Assembly: GCF_009870125.1 (NCBI RefSeq)
Contig: NC_046683.1
Coordinates: forward strand, 62,201,869-62,265,868
Length of the DNA: 64,000 nt
Source: Drosophila pseudoobscura
Taxonomy: Eukaryota > Arthropoda > Insecta > Diptera > Drosophilidae
Direction of reading: 5' to 3'
The notes below the pieces were generated by a model. That model made no database searches and was not told the DNA's origin. It was given only the letters and a program-made list of their open reading frames with translations. The position numbers were made by a program, and so were the translations under genes. Within the stretch, counting starts at the first letter, position 1, and every line of letters begins with the position of its first letter. Below are positions 33,946 through 46,150 of this stretch, in pieces.

Positions 33946-34761
33946 CCTATATAAATATGACTAGGTTCTGTTTTTAAAAATGTTTAAATCTCTTATCCAC
34001 CTTCTTATTTATTTTTTGTTGTATTTTAAATGCACTTTCTGAGCTTTCTTACAAGCGCCGCCAATTATTGTTGCTGTTTGCTGTTATATTCCTAGGTATA
34101 TATATATATCCTCTATATCTTGCCTACTTCCTTCGCCTTTCCATTTTCCAACTATGCCCATGGTTGATCTTCCTCTTCCTTAAAGATCCATCTCTCGATT
34201 CCTCTCCATATCCATATCCCTATCGAAGCGAAATCTAATTGGTAAGCAAAGCCTCAAAAACGTTGCTCAAGCTTCAAAGTACCGAATCGAATAAACAATG
34301 CAAGTGCAAAAGCTTAGGAGGAAACTAGAACCAAAAATTCGGAATGCTCCATTTGCAATTTTTTAAGTGATGTGATTATTTGAGTTTTCTATTTAGTTTT
34401 AATTGCATGTTTTACCCTGTATCCTAAAATTTATTCTCGTGTTCAGATTCGAAAACAAACCCAAAATGCTCTATATATCAAAGGCAAAATGTTCTAGGCC
34501 TAGCAAAAAGATATGCACCCCTCTGTTATACGTTATTCCCCTGCCTGCCTACCTGCCCAACACTGCCGTACACTACACTACCATCCCTACTGTCTTTCTC
34601 CTCCTATTTGGGCCCGTGTAACTGCATCTGTGAAGTTTGAGTCATTTGTGGCTTAAGTGTGTGTCCGTGTTGTGTTAGTAAAGATGTGTCTGGATAGAAA
34701 AACTAGTGTATGCAATTTTGGTAAGTCCTTGGTTATGGTGGGGTTAAGTGCTTGTCTCTAT

Positions 34762-34822
34762 CGTAATTTATCGTTATCGTTATCTTTATCGTTATCATTA
34801 CCGTTACGTTTATCGTTATTTT
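34762..34822 (+). repeat. Degenerate TATCGT hexamer repeat
   Basis: About ten units of TCGTTA/TCTTTA/TCATTA lie in tandem within the AT-rich region downstream of bru3. Confidence 0.75.
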
Positions 34823-37348
34823 AGGCTTTTGTTTTACTTTCTTTTAAATACCTGCAGAAAAGTGTATCTAAATATATTTTTGATTATTAAGTTCTAAACT
34901 TGGACTCCAGTGTTTTTGGTTGTTCTTCTCGTTTGTATGTTGTTCTTGTTGTGTCAGTGTTGTAAGCTTCATTCACTACCTTGTCTAACCTTTCATTAAC
35001 TAGCATAATATATATGTATGTATATATATAATGTATACAATATATATAATAAATAAATAAGTTAGTTAGTTTTAGTAATGTTTTGTATAGAGTAATAAAC
35101 ATTCTATAAGAATGCCACATTTTGCACTATGTATAATAAAAATACATTATGCATAGGACAAAATCTATTTGCAGCGTATGTTCCGCCATATACATATATC
35201 TTTGTATACATATATGTGTATACCTTATAGATTAAGTTTAAGGAACGATCATCGATAAGAGACTTCATTTCATTTAGTAAATGTACAATGCTTATCCTTA
35301 GTTTAGGGCTATTCTAGTTGGGCTACAAACCGAAGAAGGAAATCTAAACGAATCGAGCAAATCAGACAGAAATGCAGTGCCAATGGGGTCCCGTTAATTT
35401 CATCACTCCCCAGCTGAACAGCTTGAGAATCGCATCGCCGAGAAGAGTGCCAAGCTACGATTACAACTTCGATAATCCGCGATCTATCGATCTTTTGATC
35501 ATTTGATATGATGTGTGCGTGTGTGAGAGTTACTGTCTGTGGGTCAGTGGGTGTGCGTGTGTGTGTATGTGTATGAGAGTGCTGCGCGGAGTGTGATATT
35601 CAGAGTGGAATTTTCTCGCACTAAACTGTATTTTGGCAAAATTTGCAAAGAAATGTGCCAATTTGCATGTTCTTTCTATCGAGAGGGCGAAACCTGTCCA
35701 ATTTTAGGTGACGTTCTTGGTTATCTCTGCTTTTAGTTTTATTTCGGCCTAGCAATATTTTTTTTACGAGTTCCAATCTTTACACTTTATGCTCAAGGTA
35801 CAATTGTCTTTCTTTTTCTCTTATTTTCTCTTTTATTTTTAATTTGAATTCGTCATATGTTTTTACTTTATAATTTTATATCTTATGTTTCTTTTTAGCT
35901 TTCATCACATTTCATTTCGAATTTGAAATAAGCGATTTTAGTGTTAGGCTATATTGTTGTTAATTCGTTTACCGATTTAATTTTGATTTGGCTTTCGTGG
36001 TAGCTTGTTATCACCGCTCTATATAATGATCAACCAAAGCAAAGTGAACAAAACCGAAAAAATGAATTTGATTTTGGTTTACATTTTTTTTATTAAACGT
36101 TCAAGTCACAGCCCTTTTGTGTTTTTTGGTTTTTTGGTTTATCAAATAATACTTAAGGGTGAACAAGTTAAATGATATACAAATCGTAATGGAATGTGCC
36201 AAATTCTCTGTCAGGTGTTGGGGGTTGTGTCTGGTCCAGTCGTGGTCTCCGCCAATTGAAAGTGATCGCAAGCCGCGTGTCGTTCCGCGAGCTCGGAAAA
36301 TAATGAGAAAATAAAACAAGGTTGGTTGCATTGTATTTTTGTGGTTTTCAATTTGTTTTCTCTTTTATTTGTTCTGCTTGTTTCGTTTTTGTTTTAGTTT
36401 AGTTTATTGTGTGTTACGCTTTAGAAATAATAGTTAGGATAATTTAGGGGCTTAGTATCTCTCCTCTTGGTATATGTATAATCGCATATATTCGCATAAT
36501 TTTGCCAAAATCAGTTTTTGCACTAAGTTTGAATCCGCTTCAAGAGTAAGTATATTGTACATGATCTAAAACGTTTGTATATTAGCATGGAATAATAATA
36601 ATTGTAATAATAATGCATCGTTTTATATATTCATTCAAATACATGTTCGCATTTTCAATACATAGAGAAATCATAATAATAATTTGACAAAATAATCATA
36701 ATACATAATAATGATAATGATAATAGTAATCCATTATTATCTCAATAGTTTGACTCGGATCTTGATCTTCTCATTACTCTTTAAGGTTTAGTTTTCATTA
36801 TGCAATAATTAACTTGAATTTGACTAGATCGATATCGATTCATACAAGATCGTAAATACATATAGTGTGTGGTGTGCCTATGGTGTGGGTATGGTGTATG
36901 TGTGTGTGTGTTTATGTGTGTGTGTGTGTGTGTTTATGTTTTGGTGACTTAATAAAATTCTAGTTAAGCATCCATTTCGTTTCGAAGCTGTCAAATTGTT
37001 TGCTGTCTTGCTCAACTACTTTTGGATAGACTCTAAATCAATTTGATAATTTTGCATATATGTATGTATGTATATGTACTTGTATATGTATTTGTATGTT
37101 TGTATGTAGATAGTTATAATTTTATGTATGTGTATGTTAAATAACTGCGATTTCCATTCGTTTCATTCATCTGTGTGGGACTTTCATCCGCTTCTAGGTT
37201 TTCCCTTGCCGTTCTATATTTACAAGATATCTCCGCCTGGGACTTAACATTTTGTACGAAAAAAAAAGTAGGAGTAAAATTAATCGAATCTGATATATAT
37301 AATACTTGCCATTTACTCTGGGCTTTTCTCGGCTAGCAGACTGGAGAT

Positions 37349-37683
37349 CTACTCGTAATACTGTCCCAATGAATCTGCCTGGCAATAGTGGTAATTGAAA
37401 CTGAAACCATTACTAAACTGATTTTGATATTGATATCTGTTGAGAGGGGAACTCATGGGAGAATAGCTCTGCACAAAATGATATATTTTATGCTTTTGTA
37501 ACAAAACTAACTTCAACTTTGATAACAATTTCCCTTTCATATTTCTTATAAATTTAAATATATGTATATATATATGTGTGTATGTATATATTTGGTAATA
37601 ATTAAATTTCATATCTTTAGTATCAAATACGTCCCGCCCGACTGTGGAGAACTCCGCTGCAGGACCCACAGACTAGGCGACTC
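37349..37683 (-). CDS. Candidate minus-strand exons (possible nested gene or alternative bru3 end)
   Basis: A terminal exon 37468-37349 follows a TTTTGTGCAG acceptor and encodes 39 residues rich in Tyr, Gln, Asn and Ser, ending QADSLGQYYE and a TAG. An upstream island ends at 37631 with GGGAC|GTATTT. In its phase-0 frame (GPAAEFSTVGRD) it would join the terminal exon without a frame break. Both islands are clearly more GC-rich than their surroundings. The 5' limit of the first exon is unclear (an in-frame stop needs an acceptor near 37683), and the donor is not consensus. No family recognised. Confidence 0.25.
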
Positions 37684-39399
37684 TAAACGTAGTTGTTTTC
37701 TCTATACAAACTCTAAATAATTGTTCATTTTGTTATCTCAACCTAATCTGCATTCTTTTCTTATCCATATCCTTTCATTTTTGGCATATTTAGCTGTAGA
37801 TTTGACGCTTCTCTTCTCTTCTCTACCCTTCCTTTGCTTTTGTACAAGTTTTGCTGCTAATTTAGTCAAATTGGTAATGGTTCGATTCAACAGACTGTTG
37901 TTGAGTTGAGTAAATGTTGGATAAAGATTTCATTTTTTTCGTTTTTTGTGTTCCTTTTTTTACTTTATATGATAATAATAAGTTAGATTCGTGTATGTTC
38001 TGGATGTGTTTGGGGTGTGTTCTATGTTAGAGTGTGTAACAAAGGCCAAAACGTTGATTAAATTCAAAATGACGTGTTCAATTCTCTAGTTTTGCTAAAA
38101 GTTTTTGCTCCTTTCGTTTTTTTTTATTATTATTTTTTTGTTTTTTATAAAAAATGCTAATTTAATTGTTGTCCATATATCGTAATAATAATCAATAATT
38201 AATCATATATATCATTTTAAGTTGTTAAGTGTTAAATAGTTTTCTTAGTCGGGCTAGGGCGCGCTATGGTCAACTTGAACGTTTTTGTTATCTGGGTCTG
38301 GGTCTGGGTCTGGGTATGGTTATGGGTCTGTTTATGTATCATTATCTGTTCGGTTCGGTTCTTGGAGCTGGGCTTGAAAATAACTGGCCAAAATCTTCGG
38401 GTTTCTGCTGTTGTGTATATATGTATATATATATATATATATGTATGTATATATATTTATAGTTATGTATATATACTTTCTTAGCAAAATTTTTGTTTTC
38501 TTCCGCTTCTCTTTTCGTTTCTTTTGTAGCTTATACCATTGCTCATATATTCTTTTGAGTTTTTTTATTTAGTTTTGTTTCTTGAATCGTTCTCTTTATA
38601 TATATATATACATATATATATGTATGTATGTATATTTGTAAGTACCTGTATTTGTTTTTGTTGCAAGCAGCTAAGTTTAAGTGTAAAATTTTTGTTGTTT
38701 GTTTTTATACAAATACTAGTTTATTATACTATAAAATCGATTACGATTTTCATTAGTTTTCGAAAAGTTCCCAACCGAACTCCAAACAAAACGAACAAAA
38801 AAACAGAATTCGTAATTGCAAACTAGTATTGTAGAAGAATATCTCCAACAGAGTTCTTAGGCCAACACAAGTGATCGCTTCAGAGATTTGTATTAATTTA
38901 TCTTTGCTAGTTTTATTTTTACTCCTTCATTCGAATTCTCGATTCTCGTTAATAGCTCTAACAAATTCATATTAGATTAGTTAGATTAGTTTCTCATTTA
39001 TATACTATAAAAAAAATTGATATTTTTGCTTTGCGGCGAGGCCAGGCACACCCTTTGGGGATTTGGCCTGGGCTCGACCTATCCAGTAGCACTATATACC
39101 TCAGTATATATAAATATACCTCAGTATATATATACATATATATGTATATATATATTGCGCTTTCTGTCCTTCGTCTTCTCCTATTCCTACTCCACCTCCA
39201 TCTCCCCATACGTATCCGTATCTGTATCCGTATCCGTATCCTTCCACATAGCCATCAAAGCATTGCGCATATTAAGTGGCCTGCTCTGAGCTCGTCTAGT
39301 CCTAACTTCTTATATCCTTTTGTTTTACTTAAAATTAATTAAATTCGAATTTTTGTGTTAATTTTCATTCATACACACACATATATGTATATACATATA

Positions 39400-39431
<32 letters not shown>

Positions 39432-40594
39432 CTTGTATATGCATATATAGAACATTCTGCCTTTTGCTTACCACTAAATGCTAAAAAGTTGCAGAGCTAT
39501 GTATGTTCCTCTATCAATCATCGCCTATACTCTATCATTTAATCCCTCTGCTCATCTACACCATCTTCTACACCCTTCTCGTTTAACTCGTTTAACTGTC
39601 AACTCCATTCGATTTTATCATCATCAGATTAACAAATTCAGTTTTGATAGTTTTTCTCTTGTATTTGGTTTCTTTAAATTTTTTTTTGTTTTCTGCAGCA
39701 TTTTGTTAATTTAATAAATTCCCATCACCAATTTTTCTTATAAAATGGTTGCTGCTCTACTCGAATCTCCCTCTTTTTTTTGTTTTTTTTTTGTTTAATT
39801 CATTATTTGTTTCGTTTTTTTTTTTTGTTTATTTGAAAACCCAGATAATTTTGGTCTCTTGCCAGTCAGTTTTTGTCTCAAGTTTTTTGTCCTGTGTGTG
39901 GTGTGTGTGTTGGGTGTGCATATGTTATGTGGTTTGTTGTTTTCTTTTTAACAAAATTATCAATATCAATGTTTGTTCCTTGCTTCTATAAATATATATA
40001 TTTATGTGTCTATATATATTCATAATAAATCGATATTTTGGCAAAAAAATTTTGTTCTTTCTTCGGGCTGCTCAACATCATTATCATTTTGTTTCTGTTG
40101 GTTTTCTCTTTAATTTTTTAAGTACTGCATTCGGCTGCATGTATAATCGAATAAATATATATATAGTTGCATGTATGTTCTGCTGTTTTGTATATATATA
40201 TAAATCTATTTAAATTTCAGCTCTAAAGTATTTTCTTTTTTTATTATACATTTTTTTTGTTTGTTTACTATTTTTTAGGTTTTTTTACACACGCTTTTGC
40301 ATGTGTTTAATTTTTATAATCATTTTCACTTAGCATGGTGAAGACCATCTGAAAAGAGGTAATGGTAAAGCATCAGTTTGCTGATCCAAGTTTTGTCGTT
40401 AAGATCTCCTTCCAAGCAGATCGCCGAGGCAGCTCTTCCAAGCAGATCGCCATTTGGAAAGAGATCTTCTTCTTGTTAAAGTGGCTGTGGGGATTGGGAT
40501 CCCCAATCACTCGAATTCAATGGCTCACCCTTTCAGTAGTCGCTCGTTATTGTTGTCGCAGTTGTCATGGTTGCTGTTGTGGGTCCTGGTGGCT

Positions 40595-41170
40595 TTAGGT
40601 CTTTCGCTTTTGTTGCTGCCACTTGAACAGTTTTTCGACTAGTTCCACTTTGGATAGGTTCTTCTGGTTGCTATTGGATGCCATGTCCGGTTGAGTTGGA
40701 TGTGGATGGGAATCGTCCATTCTGCTGCTGCAGTTGCTGCTATTGTTGTTGGTGGTGGTGCTGCTGGTGGTGTTGTTGGTGTTGTTGGTGCTGTTGTTGT
40801 TGTCCTTGCTGCAGTTGTTGGTATTGCTGATGTTGCTGTTGTTGTTGCTTTTGGGGCTGGGGGAGATGTTTCTGGGGGTACTATAGCGATAGCAGTAGGT
40901 ACCATTTCGCCAGCTGGCGAATTGATACGGCATATGAGTGGAGTTGTCATTGGGAAATGGTGGCCTAAAGCTGCTTCTGTGACTATAGTGGTGCACTGTG
41001 GTTGTTGCTGTGGCTGTTGCTGTTGCTGTGGATGCTGTTGCTGCTGCTGCTGCTGCTGTTGCAAATTGTGTTGTAGTTTGTGGCATGGCTGCTCCTGCGA
41101 CTACTCCTGTTGTTGGTGCTCCAGGAAGTAGTTGTAGTTGTTGCGAATTACACTTAAGGAACTCCGATTG
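40595..41170 (-). other. 191-codon open extension after the bru3 stop codon
   Basis: After TAT-TAA-CAA at the bru3 stop, the same frame stays open until 40597-40595. It begins QSEFLKCNSQQLQLLPG, passes through Ala/Thr and Asn/Ser/Thr repeats from CAACAG-type DNA, contains RPPFPNDNSTHMPYQFASW, and ends with the charged segment SKVELVEKLFKWQQQKRKT. The next frame over is also open for 141 codons (41064-40639). CAG/CAA repeats lack stop codons in several frames, so openness alone is weak evidence. The non-repetitive parts make it worth testing as a readthrough domain or an alternatively spliced tail. Confidence 0.35.
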
Positions 41171-44100
41171 TTAATAGGGTCGACTGGCATCCTTTGGCCG
41201 CTTCAATTGAACTTTCAGTCTTTTCATGCCAATCTGGAAGCCATTCATGGCCTGAATGGCCGCTTGAGCGCTGGCTGGATTATCGAAGGACACGAAACCT
41301 ACATAAAGAGAGTCATTTGATTAGGTAAAGCTGAATAAAATAGTTAAGGGTATATTGAGACTCTACCGAAGCATTTGCTCTGGTTTGTAGCACGATCGAT
41401 GAAGACCTTGGAGCTGATCACATTGCCAAAGGGCAGGAACATTTGCATTAACTCCGCATCGCCAAACTCTTGGGGCAAATGGTAGATGAAGAGATTGCAG
41501 CCCTCTGGACCGGATATCGAGCATCCTGGGAACATCAGAAAATCTTAAAAGAAGACATTACAAGAAAAGAAACAAAGTAGAGAATGAAATTAAGCGATGG
41601 CAAAATCATAATTTCGAACTTTATGAGTATGTCTGCTTTCTTGTTCTTGTTCTGTTTGCATTGATTTCGTTTCGTTTGATTTTGTTTGAATTCGAATTGA
41701 TCGATTTCGGATTTCTGATTTTCGGGTTTTTTGATTTGTGCTCTGATCTGTGATTTGTGATCTGTGTTCTGTGGCTGATCATGTTTACTGGAGGATTCAA
41801 CTAAAACTAAAGCGCTTTGAGGGCGGCGCAAACTAAGAAACAAAACCATAACCAAACGAACAGGCTAAATGATATGCGAAAAGGCTTTTATATTCGTTTA
41901 GTCTAGAAATGCTTAATGAATCTAGTAATATATGTATACTATAGACTTTAGCTTAGGTCTCTACCAAGTATTCCAGCCCCAAATTACCATATGATTGTTA
42001 TAATATGTATATTCTATTTATATATGTATGTATATATGAGATATAGTGTCTGTATATTTGTATGTGCGCGAGTGTCATGCAGGACGGATTCTAGGGGTTA
42101 CGGATACATAGAGATACAACAGACTACGGCGCAACAGATATCGAAATAGAACGTTACACTCAAGATAGGTTTATAGTTAGCATACAGGTAGTATACACAC
42201 ACACACACGCACGCATACGCACACTCACATACATACATAGATATCATATAGATTGCAATACACAGACGCATACCCACAGACAGACATAAATTATATAATG
42301 TTTTACTAAGGGGGGCGGCGGAGTGCTATTGTCTCTGTCCAAATAAAAAGAAGAGGGGAAACGACAAAACGAACCGAAAAAGAAACATAAAATTTTATGA
42401 GCAAATGTCTTCGAAATACGCCGACGGTCTTTATATGATTTTAAGCAGTTTATATGTAATTTTTACGATGGCATAAAATGCCTTTGAATGCAGCTATTAA
42501 AAACGATTTACGCCTTGCCCGACAACCCCCAGCGCGAAAGGGTTGAATGTCCTCATTCGCATCCCTTCTTCTCCTTCGAGGGGTTGTGGAAAGAGATAAA
42601 ATGTTTATCAAAATAAAACAAAAGGCAAAAGGAACAGGACCAGAACACTGTATGCAAAGTAATTAATTTTTATGAGATTTTGTTTTAAATTTAATTTCTC
42701 TCGGAACAAAACAAAAAAAAATTAATTACTTTTCAGGATTGGCTTGATCGAGCCCCATGAAGACCGATATTATATTGTCTGTGTGTGGCATGGGTTTGTG
42801 TGTGTATGTATCATATGTATCGTAAATACATATGTATATGTTCACGATGACAATGAATCGAAGTAAACATGGAGCGAAAGATTAACGAGTACTTGATGAA
42901 AACAAATAAGTATTTGCAGTTGTTTGTTAACGTATCATTCGATATTTTGCAAAAATCAAACACGATATCGAGTTACGAGAACGGAAACGAACGAACTAGT
43001 ACGTGTAGGCGGTTTCGAGGGATAGGAGGGTTACGGGTGTTACGGGTGTTACGGGGGTTACGGGTGTTACAGGATTTGATTAACAAAATAATAATGAAAA
43101 GCTTACCTTCACGCTGAGTGGGTGCAACCGCCGCTAGGGGAGGTGGTAAAGCTTGTGGAAACTGTCCATAGACGGCGGGGAAGGCTGCATTATATATAGA
43201 TAATTTTTGTTTTTGGTTTTTACACAAATTCCGAAACATTTATGAAGACAACACAACAATTAAGTATACATACGAATATATATGTATGTAGTATATATAT
43301 AATTAAAATTGTAAAGTAATTTTATAGTTTAGTAATAAACAAATAATGATACACACTTTAAAAGAATATTCACATTAATGCTAATACCCCAGCCCATTAG
43401 GGGAGCTGGACTTGAGGAAGAGTTTTCAAAATGATGAGCTGATACATATATTATATGTATATTTAATGTTTCCCATCAGAACGTAACAAATAATTAATTA
43501 ATTCAGCTCTTAAGCAACAAATGTTAACCGTTTAACATTGAACAATACATCTTTTGTGGTAAACCAATCATCAAATAACTAAGTCAATCATATTCAAATC
43601 AAAAGCCAACAGAAAGAACCAAGCAAGCGTTGTTGATTCGCATGAGATTCGCAATAGAGCGGCGTTACTTTTGCATTAGTTACGGATAGTGAAATCGCAT
43701 AGAAATCGCATTAGAGAATCGCTCTCCTTTCTTTCTGCAACATTCGCTTGCTTCCGTTCAACAAAGGAAATCAATTAAATATTTATATAAAAGTTAGAGT
43801 TATATAACACTTTACTAACAGTAAATATTTATGGCATGACACAACAATTATTATTTATTTCGATAAAAAACAATTATGAATGATTGGTTTGTTTTTTTTG
43901 TTGTTGTTGGTTTCTTTGGAATCTTTGGAATCTTTGGATGGATCTGGTGGTATAAACGATAATGACTATGGTGACGATGGCACATACTTAACGCCACTGC
44001 TGGCAATGCTTATGCTGTGGCTAATTATGAGACTGAACGCGGCTCAATGACAAGGCAACATGTTTCGAGTGTGCAGAATGAGGACGCAATGATTTGGGGA

Positions 44101-44921
44101 GTTTGAGCTAATTCCAATTAATGCCTTTTTTGTGGTGCCTAACCTAGATATTCTTAGATCTTAGAGCTAGGAGTATAGACTTAGTGTGCGCCAGCTGGGG
44201 GACACTTACCAACTCCTGGAAACGGTGGCAGCCCAGGGAAGGCATGTTGCAGAGTAGCAGCATCGCCGTTTGGCAGACCTTGTGGTGGTATAGTCAAATG
44301 CAGCGGATCTGCAATGAGAAGGATTGATGAAAATTCCAGGAATACGTACGGGGAGTCGTGTACAGATTGGGCCAACTTATAACCGATTTTCTTGGTAAAG
44401 GAGCCCCAAAGCAAGCTTTGGTTTCGCTGGTACTTACGTCCTGGGAATGCCGTTTGTGGAATGCCGTTCGTAAAGACCCCGTCCGCCGCAGCAGCTGCTG
44501 CAGCCGCGGCAGCTCCGCCGGGCTGGCCGTTGGGCGTGTTGGCGCCCATGCTGAAGTTGGGCATGGTCGGCGAGGGCAAAGAGGGCGGCTGTCCGGTGCC
44601 GTTCAAGCCATGAGGTATTTGCGTTGCCAGGGCGGCCATGGGGTTCATGTAGGCGGCTGCCGAGCCAGGCGCGGTGGCAGCGGCAGCCATCAGAGCGGCT
44701 TGCTGCTGTTGCTGTAGAGATTCGAAAAAAGATGGTGGGCGTAAGAGGGGATGGAGCTGGAGCTGCATCCCACTTACCTGAGCGTAGGCGCCGTACGGGC
44801 TGAACTGATTAAAGACAAACGGATTCAGCAGGTTCATATGACCGGCCATTTGTTGCATGCGCCTGATTTGTCGTTCCTTCTCTGTGTCGGCGTATTTGAC
44901 GACCAGGCTGGAGGATGCACC
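41171..44921 (-). CDS. bru3: bru3 (Bruno-3, CELF-family RNA-binding protein), 3' exons
   Basis: Six exons: 44921-44778, 44711-44438, 44308-44210, 43184-43107, 41525-41367 and 41298-41171. All have GT/AG borders and consistent phase, giving 293 residues to the stop. The first encodes [25 protein letters not shown], the end of RRM2 in CELF proteins. The linker follows ([16 protein letters not shown], poly-Ala, [28 protein letters not shown]). Then comes RRM3, with RNP2 NLFIYHL, RNP1 KCFGFVSF and the invariant C-terminus [18 protein letters not shown]. Family role: CELF/Bruno proteins bind GU-rich elements and control alternative splicing and translation. RRM1 and most of RRM2 were not found below 64 kb. 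A 66-nt and a 129-nt intron (between the first three exons listed) are both stop-free and in frame. Gene identity is firm. Choice of bru3 over the paralogues rests on the linker sequence and the giant upstream intron. Confidence 0.92.
43028..43073 (+). repeat. Nine-base tandem repeat GTTACGGGT next to a bru3 donor
   Basis: Five near-perfect units (GGTTACGGGT / GTTACGGGG) end about 35 nt downstream, in the transcript sense, of the donor at 43107. They are outside the coding exon, within the intron. Confidence 0.8.
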
Positions 44922-46122
44922 CTGGAATATAAGAGGGCCGGGAGCGAATTAGGTGGGAGTGAGGCTAACTGGCATTCCATATTTATAGGAGGCTTTTCCG
45001 TTTTCCTTTTTATTCGCTCTACTCCCGGGAACAGGAAATCCTATTACAGGCCATTATTTTGTGATGATGACAGCGAACTACGAATACCTGCCCGCTGGGG
45101 GCGCCCATCCCCCTCGATTTTCGTCCTTTGTGGAGCTGCTGCTCATTATTATTATAATATAATTATATACGAAAAATAAGTATATATCAAAATAATTGGC
45201 ATACGCGTACTTGAATTTGCATTTCTATTGAAAGCAGCTTATGGCCTGGGCTCCGCTCCGCTCCACTCCGGTCCGCTCCCCTTTCACCCGTTCCCTTTTC
45301 CTTTACCGTTCCCTATCTTAACCCAGCGACTCCGATGTCATCCATTGTCGTCGTCGTCTCTCATTGATATCGAAATACTCGTAAATACTGGGAACAAAGC
45401 ACTCAGAGCTCTGAGCACGACTAGGCCCGGACCCTTCCTTCTTCTTTGCTTTTGATGTCAATTAATTAGCATAATAATGGCAGGCTTCACATTTCGCACT
45501 CCCCATGTCCCCACCCGAAGAGGTCTCAGCTTACGTATTACAATTTGATTTGAATAGACATTTCCAATATTCGGTAACATTTGGTTTTTGTTCTAATTAA
45601 GACCGTTTTTGTAATGGGAAACCTTTTCGCCTGCTGCTGCTTCTGCTGCTGCTGCTGCTGCTGCTCGGGATGATGATGATGAATGTGAAGGGGGGCGGGG
45701 GGGAGGAGGAGCTGGCAGGAAGCAGAAATGCTTTTATGATTTTGCAAATCATTAATCAAAGTAACAATGATATTGTATTGCATAATTCTAGCTCTCCTCT
45801 GCACCCACCTCGCCCCTCTGGGCGTCGTGTGTGTGTGTGTGTTTGTGTGGGTGTGCCCTGTTAATGAGACTACAACAAAACAGGTGCTGCACGTAGTATG
45901 GCAGTTATCTGCTATTCTCCGAACATAATTTTAATTAATGAAATATGAAACTCGAGTTTATGCAAAAGGCCATGAGCGGATAGACCGGTTGCAGTGGGAG
46001 TCGAATCAAGGCTATTCTTGGGAATGTGAAACTTTTTATGTTGGCCTTAACATAGCCCCTTGATGTTTGCCAGCTCCTGTGTAATAGGTTTTAATGAGCT
46101 TCATTAGAACATTAGACGTGAC

Positions 46123-46150
46123 AGGGCCAGGGCCAGGGCCAGGGCCAGAG
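46123..46150 (+). repeat. GGGCCA hexamer repeat
   Basis: Four exact units followed by a diverged one, in the bru3 intron. Confidence 0.85.

Larger units (their letters stand above)
31000..41170 (-). other. Putative very long 3' UTR / downstream transcribed region of bru3
   Basis: From about 31.0 kb to the bru3 stop the sequence turns abruptly AT-rich, with strong strand asymmetry: T-runs dominate the + strand (TTTTGTTTT patterns), so the bru3 sense strand is A-rich. The Spt20 3' UTR shows the same sense-strand bias. Minus-strand AATAAA hexamers occur throughout; one at about 31014-31019 is a candidate distal end. TGTATATA-type (Pumilio-like) strings are frequent. A 10-kb UTR is inference from composition. 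Possible opposite-strand or nested exons inside it are listed separately. Confidence 0.4.

Noticed and set aside
40691..41131. 146-codon Val/Gly/Cys-rich + strand frame
   Set aside because: Antisense shadow of the CAG/CAA repeats after the bru3 stop.
45086..45143. Alternative first exon of bru3 (MSSSSTKDENRGGWAPPAG, then GTATTC)
   Set aside because: It would join the 44921 exon out of frame, has no pyrimidine or promoter support, and its donor is weak.
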